64,000 nt of DNA, taken from assembly GCA_022059125.1 (NCBI GenBank), contig JAEUWY010000013.1, positions 1 through 64,000 on the forward strand. The letters run 5' to 3'. A model generated the notes under the pieces. That model searched no databases. It saw only the letters and a list, made by a program, of their open reading frames with translations, and was not told where the DNA came from. This DNA is from Corynespora cassiicola. Lineage: Eukaryota; Ascomycota; Dothideomycetes; Pleosporales; Corynesporascaceae. The position numbers and the translations under genes were made by a program. Shown here one piece after another: positions 1-11,232 of the stretch; positions within the stretch are counted from its first letter, which is position 1; the number at the start of each line of letters is the position of its first letter.

Positions 1-551
1 TGAGGGAGGAGGTGCTGGGGAAAGAGCATCCAGACACGCTGACGAGCATGAACAATGTGGCATCGGCACTGAGCGACCAGGGAAAGTACGCAGAGGCAGA
101 GGAGATGCATCGAGAGACACTGGCACTGAGCGAGGAGGTGCTGGGAGAAGAGCATCCAGACACGCTGACGAGCATGAACAATGTGGCATTGGCACTGAGC
201 GGCCAGGGAAAGTACGCAGAGGCAGAGGAGATGCATCGAATAGAGCTAGCGTTGAGTCAGGAGGTGCTGGGGAAAGAGCATCCAGACACGCTGACGAGCA
301 TGAACAACCTTGCTTCTACGATACAAGATCAAGGCCGCAGTCATGAGGCGCTTGTACTGATGGGAAAATGCGTCCAAGCTCGGAAACAGATCCTCGGCTC
401 TGAGCATCCTGACACGCTTTCGTCTGTTATAACTTTAGATAGTTGGCGAGATGAGATGATGATCAGCAGCGACAGCGAGAGAGAAGGAGCAGATAACGAT
501 AAACAAAATGAAATCGATGCCGGTAGCGGGGAAGGGGGGGTTGCTATATAG
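1..551 (+). CDS. C-terminal part of a TPR-repeat protein, cut by the window edge
   Basis: The reading frame is open from base 3 to a TAG at 549-551, so the gene starts upstream of the window. It holds three 42-residue units spaced 126 bp apart, each with the core EHPDTLTSMNN followed by a G-KYAEAEEMHR helix. This is the kinesin-light-chain type of tetratricopeptide repeat (TPR_10/TPR_12). A fourth, weaker unit ends in an acidic, polar tail of about 40 residues. In filamentous fungi such arrays usually form the C-terminal sensor half of NB-ARC or patatin NLR proteins, and this window holds another one at 35-37 kb. The N-terminal domains cannot be seen, so a plain TPR protein remains possible. 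The units are nearly identical at DNA level, which suggests recent unit duplication. Confidence 0.85.
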   Translation, partial: REEVLGKEHPDTLTSMNNVASALSDQGKYAEAEEMHRETLALSEEVLGEEHPDTLTSMNNVALALSGQGKYAEAEEMHRIELALSQEVLGKEHPDTLTSMNNLASTIQDQGRSHEALVLMGKCVQARKQILGSEHPDTLSSVITLDSWRDEMMISSDSEREGADNDKQNEIDAGSGEGGVAI

Positions 552-1279
552 TGCGAGCCTATGTAAGAGGTGTTTGATATATGCATTACATTATCCCAAA
601 CAATTGTAGGACTAGGCTTGATCCAAGAGGCTCACTTTTTTAATATACCTGATAACATCCCTCCCCGTGTGCAGCGAAACTACCGGTATGTAAACCGCCA
701 CACACTATGACCAGGTACAGATTCGTATTTTTTGGTCTAGTGGTCAATATTCAACAGTTTCTCGGCACGTAGGGGGGGACGTTAGATAAGATACACACGA
801 CGTTTGTGTGTAAGCACGCTTACCAATGTTATGTTACGCTGACAGTGGCGCCTCCGTATAACTATTGCCACCACGAGCAGGGAGGGTGGCCGACCCTTTT
901 CGGCCCTGACCTTGCGACTGTTTTTTTGTATATGAAGACTTCCTTGTTTGCTAGGTGTTATAGTAACTATATGACATCTTCTAATCATAAGACGCGCCAC
1001 TGCGCGACCCAGACGCGTGCCCCCACTAACAGATGATTTTGCCGAGGCAACGTGGAGTACCGCAGAAATGCCGACTTGGCGCTAACGCCTGCCTCGCGAG
1101 GCACGAACTTTCAAAGCTGTCACTCTAACAATCTCTTGCTTCCAATCATTCTAACCGTCTATCCTGACGCTTGCGCATCACCAAAATCTGCCTGCTTTTC
1201 TCATGGATATCCATCGGCCATTCCATGACCACCGCTCGTGTTCACCTTCTGAGCGCGTCGTTCGTCGCGCGCGGTCGCA
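552..1279. other. Intergenic stretch with one reversed copy of the GC-rich dispersed repeat
   Basis: I see no supportable gene here. Around 858-905 the reverse strand carries the core of the dispersed GC-rich repeat found elsewhere in the window (GTCGGCCACCCTCCCTGCT then a GTGGTGGCAA end). The rest is ordinary intergenic sequence and should include the promoter of the kinase gene that begins at 1280. Confidence 0.5.
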
Positions 1280-3772
1280 ATGACGGATGCATCCCGAGCA
1301 GCGATAATCGAAGCAAAGCCTATAGGCCACGGTCTCGATGGATTCCGCGAGTCTGCCCAGCCACTTGCTGGGAGGGTTAGTGAACCTGCTATCGGTGGAG
1401 AGTTGGAACGAATAGATGATGGTGAGTAGGTCGAATCTGTCATAACGCGCTCTGACAAGCATAGGCCTTCAAGATCATGCACTTGACCTCATATCGGCTC
1501 TTCAACTCCTCCCTGCATCTCGTTTGCTGCCATCGAGCAGCGGTGAGAGAAACCTTTTTAGCGACTTATCTAAGCTCAACCTCATTGTCAACAGTGGGAG
1601 TTTTGATGTACGGCGCGTCTTGCCTCTTCTCGCTGCAGTCCTCGACCGAAAGCCCGATGCCGTCATCTGGGAGAAGGTCTACGAGCTCCTTGACGAATGC
1701 ACAGTTGCGACGCGTACTAAGCCATCAACGCCTCCGCCTTCCGATCCTTCACGCACTGCATCGTTTCAGCAGACACCTTGGTCATTCAATACAGGCAGTT
1801 TCGCGGACACGTCCGATTTGAGGAAAAACGTGGACCCTATCCTCAAGAGTGAAGTGGAGGACAACCTCAGAATCGATCATCCGGAGGTTTATGATACATT
1901 CTTTGGGCAGATCCAAGGGCTTGAGGAGGTGACGGCCACAGTACTACAGAGCTGTGAACGTGCTGACTCGGCGCTGTTTCGAGAGGACACGGGCTGGGTG
2001 TCGTGGCCAGAAGGATGTGCGGAAACAGATGTCTTGCAGTTCCTTCGCTACCACGCCGATCAATTTCTGCAACTTGCAGATGAACATGGTTTTCGTCCTG
2101 CAAAGCACCGCCGGTGCATCACCATGCCGAACAAGCCTATACCAGGGTCGATCAGCAAGCGAAAGTTAGACATTGGCCTTGCTTACAGCTTAACTGACGA
2201 GCTCGAAGAGAGTAATAAGGATATCTATGACTGGTCGCGCATTCTTGTGCCTGGCGAACTGAAAAGCAATGCACGGGAGGACAGCCATAGTACTACGTGG
2301 CTTGATCTTGTGAGATACGCAAGAGAGATGCTGAGTGCGCAAGACACGCGACGGTTCGTCCTGGGCTTCACACTCTGCGGGTCGATTATGCGCATTTGGG
2401 AGTTTGACCGACTCGGAGTGGTCGGATCTACACCGTTTGACATCAACAAAGATGCGCATATGTTTGTTTCGACCATGTTGGGCTGGTTGTGGATGTCAGA
2501 GGAAGAGCTGGGCTTTGATCCCACCATTATAGAAGACCGTGGAAAACACATCAGTATATCACACAATGGCCATGCCGAGCGAGTTATGCTGGAAGGCGTC
2601 ATAAAGCGACAACGATCTCTCGCTGGCCGTGCGACAACATGCTGGAAAGGCTTCCTTCACAACGCGTCAGAACGTACGTTCGTTGTGAAAGATTCTTGGG
2701 AATACGAAGAACGGCTAGAAGAAGGCCTCCTACTCAAAGAAGCGACAGAGGCTGGGGTGAAAAACGTAGCACGGTACTATCATCATGAAACCGTATTCGT
2801 TGGCGGTAACATGGACAATGTTTTGGCCAATGTGCGAAAGGGAATGAACGATCAGCTCGGGCGGAACCCTTTGCAACGACGTGCAGCACACTCCGTCTCT
2901 GCCATGCACTCGGCTGCTTCATCGGCTTCAGGTGCTCGAGGAGGCAAAGGCAGGAGCAGGAGTATGAATCGCTCCTTGGCACAAAAAAGATCTTCCAGCG
3001 ATATTCAGGCATCCATGCCGCCCCCAAAACGCTCGTGCTCGAACTCGCCTGTTAAGCAAGACTTGCAACGCCGGAGAAATAGGATTCATAGACGGCTCAT
3101 TATGGAAGATGTTGGCAAGAACCTTTACGAGGCAAGTGCCCTACGTAGTATACTGATGGGCTTGATTGGTGGCATAAAAGGTGGGTTACGTATGACGTAT
3201 CTTAGACCCTTGCTGATCTATCAGGACACGAGTCGCTCTTGCAGGCAGGAATTCTTCATCGTGATATATCCGTTGGCAACATTATGTTGACCGTTGCGGA
3301 AGACGATGGATTCTTGATCGACCTCGATCTAGCCGTCAAGATCGATCGAGAGGGCGCGTCCGGTGCGCCAAGTAAAACTGGCACCAAAGTATTTATGGCG
3401 ATTGGCGCCCTTTATGGCGAAGAACATACCTTTATGCACGATTTGGAGTCGTTCTTCTGGGTGTTGTTCTGGGTTTGCATCCATTGTACCGGTCCTCATG
3501 GGCAACGACGCGTCTCGAGAATTGAGTCGTGGAATTTTGCATCTACAGAAGATTTGGCAAAGATAAAGAAAGGCTCGGTGGATGAGGAAGATAGGTTCAG
3601 TAAGGAAGTGGAGGAGAGTTTCACGCCTTATTGTAGCCAGCTGATTCCTTGCATTAAAGATCTGCGGAAAGTGGTCTTTCCTGGCGGAAAGCGATGGCTG
3701 AAGGAAGACCAACAGCTTTACTCACAGATGATGGACGTTCTGCAGCAGGCACTGCGAGACCTGGATACGTAG
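1280..3772 (+). CDS. FunK1-type fungal protein kinase
   Basis: Three exons fit in phase: 1280-1421, 1465-3180 and 3225-3772, giving 801 residues. Both introns (43 and 44 bp) have GT..AG ends and CTGAC/CTGAT-like branch points. I chose the ATG at 1280 because the large exon has no suitable start and its frame runs back to a clear 3' splice site at 1464. The N-terminal half is the all-fungal FunK1 region. The kinase core lies after about residue 540: HRDISVGNIMLT is the catalytic loop (HRD at about 631-633), LIDLDLA replaces the usual DFG element as is common in FunK1 proteins, and GTKVFMAI..ALYG and HDLESFFWVLFW form the activation-segment and helix-F region. A basic, Ser-rich insert (about residues 520-590, KRSSSD and PPPKRSCSNSP) sits between the lobes. 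The substrate is unknown. The gene looks intact. Confidence 0.93.
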
Positions 3773-4364
3773 AAACGACACATCAACATACTGTCATTTT
3801 AGTGTTCGTCTTCTTTTCATAGTACAAAGATGTGCTGTTCCTGATTGTCAGTGATAGACCGTATCGGGCTAGTCTGGGGTTCTGTCCTAGTGCCCGCAGT
3901 GGGTCCCTTGTTCTGCCGGCATGAAACCTTGCTTTCACGCTCACTCGAAAGTTAACTGTACTGTGATGCCAAACAGTAATCACACCACAAGCTCATTACA
4001 CTACGTTACTGAAGAATCAAAGCATTCAGCGCAAGTCCCGGGCAGGAAAGCATCGGCCGTCATCCCTGCTAGCGCGATAGAGCCGTTCGTCCACTTCTCC
4101 ACCAAGCAGCACTAAACAATAGGAGCGTTAGCTCGCCACATCATGAACATCACTGACGGGAATGTGTGGAATATGAGTAAGTATATTCCCTTCTCACCCA
4201 CAGTCACACGGTAACATGTCAGCTCAAAATGGCCTTCGCCACTTCTCTGCCCCGCCTCCAACCACCTCTCTGCCTTGCTGCGCCACTCTTGGCTGTACAG
4301 TCAGCCGAGGGGCCCATTCCAAGGATTTGCCAACACAACAGAATCATCCCTCGACACAACCTAA
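3773..4364. other. Intergenic; relic of the GC-rich dispersed repeat
   Basis: Bases of roughly 3885-4080 carry a decayed copy of the dispersed repeat described at 39343-39560: a GCCCGCAGTGGGTCCC segment followed by the CATCGGCCGTCATCCCTGCT core. I see no gene. Confidence 0.45.
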
Positions 4365-4757
4365 GTTACTAGCGGCCTAGATTTCAGTATCTTTGACACT
4401 CATCTCGACAAACACGTTGATTTTCAACCTCAACAGTCAAGCTTTGCCCATAAACGTTTAATAGAGCCACTGAAAGCACTGGCCCTTCACAAGCTCCACA
4501 AAACACTCATGAACTTTAAGTTGTACACAAATCGTATAGTGGACATTATTGAGCTTGCAAATTATGTTTACGGGAACGAAGACTTACCGGATAGGAGCGA
4601 AGATGGAAGACTCGACAATTTGAGAGAGTTAGTGGTTGAGTATGTTGTATGCGAGATTGACACTATCGGAAGTTGTGATGAATTTGTGAAGTATGTGGAA
4701 GAAGGCGGAGAGTTTGTGGGGTATTTTTGGATAATGACAAGGAAATACATTTCCTAG
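4365..4757 (+). pseudogene. BTB/POZ-protein C-terminal fragment
   Basis: An open frame from 4365 (after TAA at 4362) to TAG at 4755-4757 encodes the part that follows the BTB core in many small fungal BTB proteins: an EPLKALALHKLHKTL helix, then DIIELANYVYGN, then LRELVVEYVVCEI and EFVGYFW. The first ATG in this frame is only at 4509, inside the conserved helix, and no upstream exon with the BTB core could be placed. It is therefore best read as a truncated gene or remnant. BTB proteins of this type are usually adaptors. The frame has stayed open, so a short product from 4509 (82 residues) is possible. I assign the family from sequence pattern alone. Confidence 0.55.
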
Positions 4758-4949
4758 CAGAAGAAGACTAGGTTCCCAATGCCATGCTGTTGCTGTTTTT
4801 GTTGTTAACTAGAGGCTTCTTGGGTCATCGGCTGAGCGCCCACGAAATGTGTTTACCACTCAACATGATTGTTCGTGATATCACACTGCATTGAGTGTTC
4901 CTAGTTAAAAGCTCTGGAGTATTTTAGCAAAATTTCTCACTTACTGTGC

Positions 4950-5932
4950 CTACTTGCCTTCTCGATCGGCGACCACTAGCTGGAGAAACTGCTTCTCATC
5001 GGTCAGCAGTAGCATTACCGGGGCTCGGAATGACTTGGAAGCAGTTTATTTCTCATTTGATGCTACAGAAATAATCAATGTAGAATTAATTGCAAAATCC
5101 AGTGAGTGGCAAAATCACAAAACTAAGATATTAAAGATTGCTGAGGGGAAGCCATTTTCGCTCTTTGTAAGACGCCTTGTATGTAGTCTCAATTCCCATA
5201 GCTATAGGCTATTACTATCATGAACATAACTACTATATTAGTTAAACATATGAACTCTATTACAGCCCCGGTTTAATTCTCATAGATTCGTTCTTGGTTC
5301 ATGTCGTGGAGCCCAATATTTCGGTGATTACTTCTTTTGAATCCCAGTTCCGATTTGCACATTCTTCAGGTTCTATCTTGCCCTATTCAATTCAAAGACG
5401 CTGATGTGGCTCTCCATATCTTCAATAGAGAAACAAACAGCCTCACACCGCAACAAAAGCGGGGCAATACCCCTAGTGAAAACGAAAAACGAGCAGGTGG
5501 AACCTAAATCGAGGCACAGCAAGCTTTCGAAAGACTGGTGTAACAGACGGCTATGTCTGCATTTCACGAAATTTATCTAGTATTTCGGCATTTCAGATAT
5601 ATAGGATACCATTTTGTAGGCAATCGTCCTTGAAAACGGCACTGTTCAATTGCACCAGGCTCGCACGGGAAGATTGCCGTTAAGGCAACGAGGCGACCGC
5701 ACTGGTCTTCCAAGCTGCTTTATTAAGGAAGTCCTCAAAAATTGTGGAATTCAGCAAAGGTCCTTCATACAATGGTACGCGTTTGGAGCATGTCAATTCT
5801 GGGCTTGTGCCCCCGCCAAGAGTCCTCTCATATGTTGCCGTCTAGATTCTTTTAATCAATGTTATAAGGCCGCCCATAGCTTCGCACTCCCATCCACGTA
5901 CTATTTTGCCTTGTTTGACACACGCTTTCGCC
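4950..5932 (+). repeat. Decayed dispersed repeats, two adjacent families
   Basis: Bases 4985-5020 resemble part of the 5' coding region of the gene at 37913-39271 (shared CTGCTTCTCATCGGTC). Bases 5340-5560 match the dispersed GC-rich repeat: TTTGCACATT, a TCAAAGACGCTG segment and a CTCACACCGCAACAA segment, aligned with 39400-39500. Bases 5720-5800 match the reverse strand of 32900-32985 over more than 60 bp, sharing TGTGGAATTCA then AAGGTCCTTC. I find no gene in this stretch. Confidence 0.55.
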
Positions 5933-6574
5933 TCAAATAGTCTCATTCGTTTGATTCAAGACATCCTCTCGTCGCTGCAAGTCTTCCCATTCGCAAAGCT
6001 CCAACGCTCGCCGCCATCTATCCTCTTCCTCCGATTTTTCTTTCCTGTACTGCTCAATTTGCTCGACTATGTTGCGCGGTAGCTCTTCGCTCAGCTGTAC
6101 AACATCCTGTCGGGTAATGAAGGTAATATTTTCCCCAATCCAACAACCCTTTTTGTTCAGTACCATTGGTGCTAAAATCAAGCTCACTGATGCGCCATCA
6201 TTGAGATAACCGAGAAAAAAGTTCTCCCCAAAATTTTCTCCAGGCCGTGCCGAACCTGTTTCCTGTGTGGAAACTTGAATATACGAAGAGGCTGCGATAC
6301 ACTCAAAGTTTCTCAAGAACTCGTCGCATAGGTCATCTTCATCGAAGTGGAGGATGTCGTGTGACTCCTCTTTCATATCGAAAACTGCCCGAACAAATTC
6401 CATTCTACCATACCGGCAAGCAGTGCCGATGGCATAGCCCAGGTCTTGCTTAGGAACATACTCCACATCTTCATTTGGGAGGTCAACTGCAGGTCTCGTT
6501 GGTGCAATTGCAGGGGTAAATTTCGAATGGGTCGATAAGCCCTCGCGAGAAGAGTTGGGCTGGAAAGTGGCCAT
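5933..6574 (-). CDS. Hypothetical protein, 213 residues
   Basis: One exon on the minus strand. The frame is open back to 6643, but I prefer the ATG at 6574 (MATFQPNSS) because the 23 residues upstream look like untranslated leader. A TATAAATA box lies on the minus strand at 6699-6706, about 125 bp upstream of this ATG, which supports a real promoter. The protein is soluble, acidic in its middle (FDEDDLCDEF) and ends in a charged helix with EEEDRWRRALELCEWEDL. The LGYAIGTACRYGRMEFVRAVFD segment is the most conserved-looking stretch, but I do not recognise the family. No signal peptide or membrane segment is visible. Confidence 0.6.
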   Translation of the reverse strand: MATFQPNSSREGLSTHSKFTPAIAPTRPAVDLPNEDVEYVPKQDLGYAIGTACRYGRMEFVRAVFDMKEESHDILHFDEDDLCDEFLRNFECIAASSYIQVSTQETGSARPGENFGENFFLGYLNDGASVSLILAPMVLNKKGCWIGENITFITRQDVVQLSEELPRNIVEQIEQYRKEKSEEEDRWRRALELCEWEDLQRREDVLNQTNETI

Positions 6575-6698
6575 TGGAAAGACGATACAATGGTCTTCGC
6601 TGGAGCAGGTTTGTAAAGACGAATAAAGAATGCTGATGAGCAAACGGATAGGATATTGAGGAAGAGGTGTTCGAAGAAGCGGGCTGGGCTGATGAGAC

Positions 6699-6706
6699 CA
6701 TATTTA
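6699..6706 (-). promoter_or_regulatory. TATA box of the 213-residue gene
   Basis: The minus strand reads TATAAATA here, about 125 bp upstream of the chosen start at 6574. Confidence 0.5.
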
Positions 6707-6744
6707 TACCTGGAAGGAGACCAAAAATGCCTGGCATCCTTCAC

Positions 6745-8330
6745 ACTTTACGGTTTTCGGTTTTTAGCTTTCCAATCTTCAGTCTTGTGATTTCCAGTTT
6801 TCGGTTTTCGGTTTCCGGTTTATCGACTACCTTTACAAACTATAACCAACGATCGTACGATTCCCGTGCAAATGCTTGCACAGACCTAGTGGTAGAGCAG
6901 GAGCAGATGTGCGTAACCGGATTCTGGTGTATGTAGCTAATGTACATGACAGGAACCTGTCGTGGAGAAAACGCCTTGAGAGCAGAACATGGGTGGCACA
7001 TGTGTAGTAGTCAATACAACTTGGTAAGTGCGTGGCTGAATTGTTGGTGTTGCTGAATCTGCCTTGCAATGCGGCACGGTGACCAATGGCGACTTTTGAT
7101 TGTGGGCGCTTAACAATCCGGCAACCATGCAAGGTCCTTTGGTTCCATAAATTCTTTTGTCCTGAACACCCCCCAAATGCGCCTCGCTAACTTAGAGCCG
7201 AGTTGGTGAGGTGAGACATTCGGCAGTTTAACACAGGCGCCAGGGTTTCGTTAGAACCGACCGCAGGGCGTTGATTTGCTACAAGCACATTTAGTCCAGG
7301 GATTCCATAGCAAGTTTGTAAGGAATGCTACTGTGCTAAGTCCTGACAAGTTCAGGTTTCACTAAGCGTGGAACCGCCACGAAATATGTGAATCTAAGCT
7401 GAGGCACAGCGACAGCTGGCGGAGCGATTGAGAGTCCACCATGGACCTCTGCTCTACGCGGGGTTGTTGGCGGGGCTAGTACGGGGACAACCCCGCAATA
7501 CAGGAATGCAATTCGCGGGCGGCCTACCAAAGAAGCCTGGAGGAACGAAGCTGGAAGTGTGAGTAAACAGATCTTTTGTAAGCAAATTGAAAATGAGACC
7601 AAGCAGGGCTAAATCAAGTAGAAGCTTAGGCACAGGCACAGGCACAGGCAAAGGACAAAAATAGCTTGAAGTCGCAGATGGAGTTAGAGAGCGGTGATGA
7701 ATAGTTGAGACGATGGCCTAGAAAAGTGGCTATGTGTCCACAACCAGGCGTACAGAAAGAATCAATCCAGTCTATGGGTTGCAACAAGTCGCTCGTATTT
7801 CATCACACGCATTTAAGAGTCACAGAGGCAGCTGCAAAAGGGTAGTGCGCATCGTAGGAGACGCTCTGCGTCGGGTATGATGGTTGCGCTGTGGATACTC
7901 AGAGTACATGGAATGAGTGAGAGGTCCACGGTGAACCTATCCTCGACATGGTGTTGCTGACAGAGTAGCGCCGAGGTAGCACCTCGGCATACGAGACAGC
8001 CCCGATTGTGGCTTCCCCAATTCAGAACGAGACCTGCTTGTTTGCGCTGGACGATCAAGCGGCTGCGCGAGACCGCTCGTGGGTTGGAGGCAGATCCTAG
8101 GGCCTACTGCAGCCTTCCTAATATCTGTTTCTCTGCTTTGCTATGCCACTTGTTTTTCTTAGAGCTTTTGCCCCTGATCCGGAATCGCTGCGCCACATCG
8201 AAAACTACACCCGAAAACGAAAAACCGCAAACGAATAACCGAAATTCAAAAGCCGAAATTGAAAATCAAAATTGAAAACTAGACAATAGAAGTAAGAATC
8301 GAGAATCGAAAAATAGCAATGAAAAACAAC
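6745..8330. repeat. 1.6-kb stretch bounded by inverted CGGTTTT-rich tracts
   Basis: At 6745-6826 the plus strand repeats CGGTTTTCGGTTTTT-like units. At 8196-8330 the complementary motif (GAAAACCGAAAT-like, for example CGAAAACGAAAAACCG) is repeated, so the two tracts face each other in inverted orientation. Between them I find only short open frames with no recognisable domain, a GGCACA tandem near 7627-7652, and a small perfect hairpin at about 7460-7500 (arms GCGGGGTTGT and ACAACCCCGC). The arrangement resembles a non-autonomous DNA element with subterminal repeats. The tracts are low in complexity, so chance cannot be ruled out. Confidence 0.4.
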
Positions 8331-9850
8331 ACAGGACGCTCACCGTCACCGTCCTAAGAGGAAACCTATAGCGTAGTTCCCGTTTACCCTCTACATATAG
8401 ATATGGTCTCTAGTTCCTTCCGATTTGCACATTTTCGAGGCTCTACCCCACTCTACTGTACCTAATTGAAAGATGCTGGAAATGTTCTTCTTGCTTTTGC
8501 ACAATGAAAACTACACAGCTTTGCACCCCAACAAAGGCCTGCGTAGGAACGGGTCGGCCGTCATCCTTGTTTGTGGTGGCAAAATCTGCCTAGGTTGCCA
8601 CCCTCGCGCTGACGCATCACCTTAAGGCTACAACCTTGTGAAGTATCTCTAATGTACCGAGAACTGAACCCTTAACTGTCAGATATATTTATTGCAGCTG
8701 CGCGCAACTATGTGTTTACAACAAGAACATAATTCCTTAGTTGCCTTTATCAGCGATCTCTCTTTCGCATGCTTTGGCATCCTGATAAACATTCTTGACA
8801 ATGGAGCTATATCTATCCAGCCTTTACTTCCATTGACCGAAACTTCGCACATAATATGTTGGCGCTTGAATTCTTTTTCTGAAGCATGCAGTAGTGTTTT
8901 ATGATTTAAAAAGGCGATCAAGAAGTGATCTTCAAACCATCTGCCCACTTAACTTGTCAGTCTATTCACATCCGGCCACATTGTAGAGTTCCTGATGGGG
9001 AGCTTGTATCCTAATATAATTGAACTAGCACTGAATGCTACCTATTCGTCAGGACTCTTAAATTGACCTAAAAAGTCCGGTAATAAGTCCGCATGTGACG
9101 GTTAACTTAACGTGCTCCACAAGCAAGTCGCAAGCGAGGAGCGATCTAGGTTCTGCAAGCTCCACTACACCTCAAAACCATCGTTTTGTTGTCGCTGTTG
9201 TCATGGTCCATAGAACATCCTGGCAAGGCATAACATAAGCACGACAGCTATCGGCCGTGGCAGGCCATAACACAGTACAACGATTAAAACAGTGAACTTT
9301 GTCGGGCAAACGCCTTAAACTTGTCGAATTCCTGACTAGTCACACATCAAAAACCAACCAGAAGGCCAAGCAGGTGTCGATAAAGCCGGCTGGGTCTGTC
9401 CTTTATATTGCGCATGCATTTGAGAACGAGAACTCTCAGCAAGCCAGCAAGATGTCGCCGATGGACACCTCGGTAAGACCCCAGTAAGGTGCCAGACAGA
9501 GATGGACGGCACCTGAGGGCCAGATACGGTCGGTCCTATACGGGGAAGGAGTGTCCTGGCGAACTGGGTATGCTGCGCCTTTTTGCAGCTTGGCGTCGAC
9601 AGAACCAATTAATTGCACGCCGCTGCTAAATCTCGCGCAGCCGGCCCAATCAAGTTAGTCAGGAACCACAAAGCCTCGCACTGGTGACCCGACTAGGTTA
9701 GTTGGCTACGAAGTCTTGCGCGGCCCTATCCTTTTACCATCTCCGCATTTGTCCACTGTCTATGTTTCATTCTTCTCGGCCATGAGTTGTTGTAATTTCT
9801 AACACCATCTTTTTCAGCCAGAGGCGGAGTATTTTGCCAGCCACACAGAC
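8331..9850. other. Intergenic; dispersed-repeat copy then upstream region of the DUF7702 gene
   Basis: Bases 8405-8600 match the dispersed GC-rich repeat: CGATTTGCACATTTTCGA, a TTTGCACCCCAACAAAG segment, and the core AACGGGTCGGCCGTCATCCTTG. From about 8601 to 9850 I see only short unsupported frames and the promoter region of the gene at 9851. Confidence 0.5.
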
Positions 9851-10675
9851 ATGACACTCAGCTATCGCGATATTGTCGCAATCCTCCTCCTAATCTTTTA
9901 CATCCCCTGTTTCCTCATCTCTGTCGCTCTTATCATCCGTCACGGTTGGCGGCAAAGCTGGTGGACCTGGTTCGTTCTATCCACCTTCTCTGTCACCCGC
10001 TGCGCCTACGCCGCGCTCATTCATGCAGCCTCTGCAAACCCAGAGAAACATGGCCTGCGCGTCGCTGCTGCCACTCTCGCCGTTGACGGTCTCTCCCCGC
10101 TACTGTTCATGAGCGTTGGCCTGGTCCACCGCCTGCGCTACTTCATCATGCGAGACAAACCGAGGATTCAGGGGAGCACGGCCTTGGGCATCTCGTTCCT
10201 GCGCCTATTAGAGGTTCTGGTCACGGCGGCGTTCATCTGCGCAAGCGTTGGATACAGAGGTATTTCCAAGAAGGAGGTCGATCACGGCATCGTCAAGCAT
10301 TCTGCGATCCTGAAGGCTGCTGCCGGGATGTACGTAGCTGCTTTCGCGAGTACATTGGCCGCAGCAGGAGAGCTTTACGCAATGTATCGCAGATTTGTTC
10401 CAAGAGAAGAGAGAAAGACATTGGCCGTATTGGTGATGGGACTGCCACTGCTTTGTGTCCGGACAGTTTACTTGGCAATCGACGTGCTTGGGGATGCAGG
10501 GCGGTTCAGCGCGATCAGCGGAAATGTAACCATTTTCCTATGCATGGGGCTACTGCCAGAGGCGCTCATGAGCGGAGGTTATGTAGTGCTAGGGTTTCTT
10601 GTAAGGGTGGTATCGAATGAGGAATGGAAAGAGTTACAAGGCGATGAAAAGAAGGCGGAAGCAGGAAAGACGTAA
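9851..10675 (+). CDS. DUF7702-family integral membrane protein
   Basis: One uninterrupted exon of 274 residues from ATG at 9851 to TAA. The protein is mostly hydrophobic with about seven membrane segments. The first (IVAILLLIFYIPCFLISVAL) is followed by RHGWRQSWWTWF. Further on come a LRYFIMR loop, LGISFLRLLEVLVTAAF, and a last segment around LPEALMSGGYVVLGFLV before a charged tail (EEWKELQGDEKK). This RHG..R..GW opening and seven-segment layout match the fungal DUF7702 family, which has no known biochemical role. Its clean frame and high third-position GC support an active gene. Confidence 0.85.
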   Translation: MTLSYRDIVAILLLIFYIPCFLISVALIIRHGWRQSWWTWFVLSTFSVTRCAYAALIHAASANPEKHGLRVAAATLAVDGLSPLLFMSVGLVHRLRYFIMRDKPRIQGSTALGISFLRLLEVLVTAAFICASVGYRGISKKEVDHGIVKHSAILKAAAGMYVAAFASTLAAAGELYAMYRRFVPREERKTLAVLVMGLPLLCVRTVYLAIDVLGDAGRFSAISGNVTIFLCMGLLPEALMSGGYVVLGFLVRVVSNEEWKELQGDEKKAEAGKT

Positions 10676-11232
10676 GAGGGCAGAGCTGGCGAAGAGTCGG
10701 CACTGAGTCCGGGAAACAGGACAGTAAATATCCAATTCAAGCGTGTTCCTTCGTCAAATGATTACGTCTCCTCGGGTGCAAACAACGACCGGAAACTTCG
10801 ACTGCTCAGCGTGAAAGCCAGGCCGGTATCCAGAATCATGACAATTCTTTCAGACATACAGTCGTGGCAGGTCACTCGTGCCGCCGCAGACAAAGGAACT
10901 GCGCGCTTCAATATATCATGATGAGCACTATGAAACGATTACCTCGTTCGCACTTTTAAGGCTCAACTGTTGCTGAGCGTCCGATGCATACCTTACATCA
11001 ATCACCGTATGACTTTGTATCTGATTGGCTCGCCCTGCAGTCCAAATTTGGGAAATTTGCAAACTGGATTAGGACATTAAGGCAGATGTCAAGCTCTGTT
11101 GATTATGACGTCAACTAAGCAGAAAAAGGGGGACAGCCCCCTATAATAATCCCTTAAAGAGCATTGGTATTCGCAACTTTCTTCATGCATTTCTAAAAGT
11201 CAATTACTCTTTCGTCCATCGCCGTGTATGAT
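10676..11232. other. Intergenic; promoter of the phosphodiesterase gene
   Basis: No gene is seen. A TATAATAATCCC element at about 11139-11150 lies about 85-95 bp upstream of the ATG at 11233 and is a fair TATA candidate. Confidence 0.4.

Noticed and set aside
9299..9618. Short frames on both strands upstream of the DUF7702 gene
   Set aside because: They overlap each other, lack domains and fall in the promoter region.
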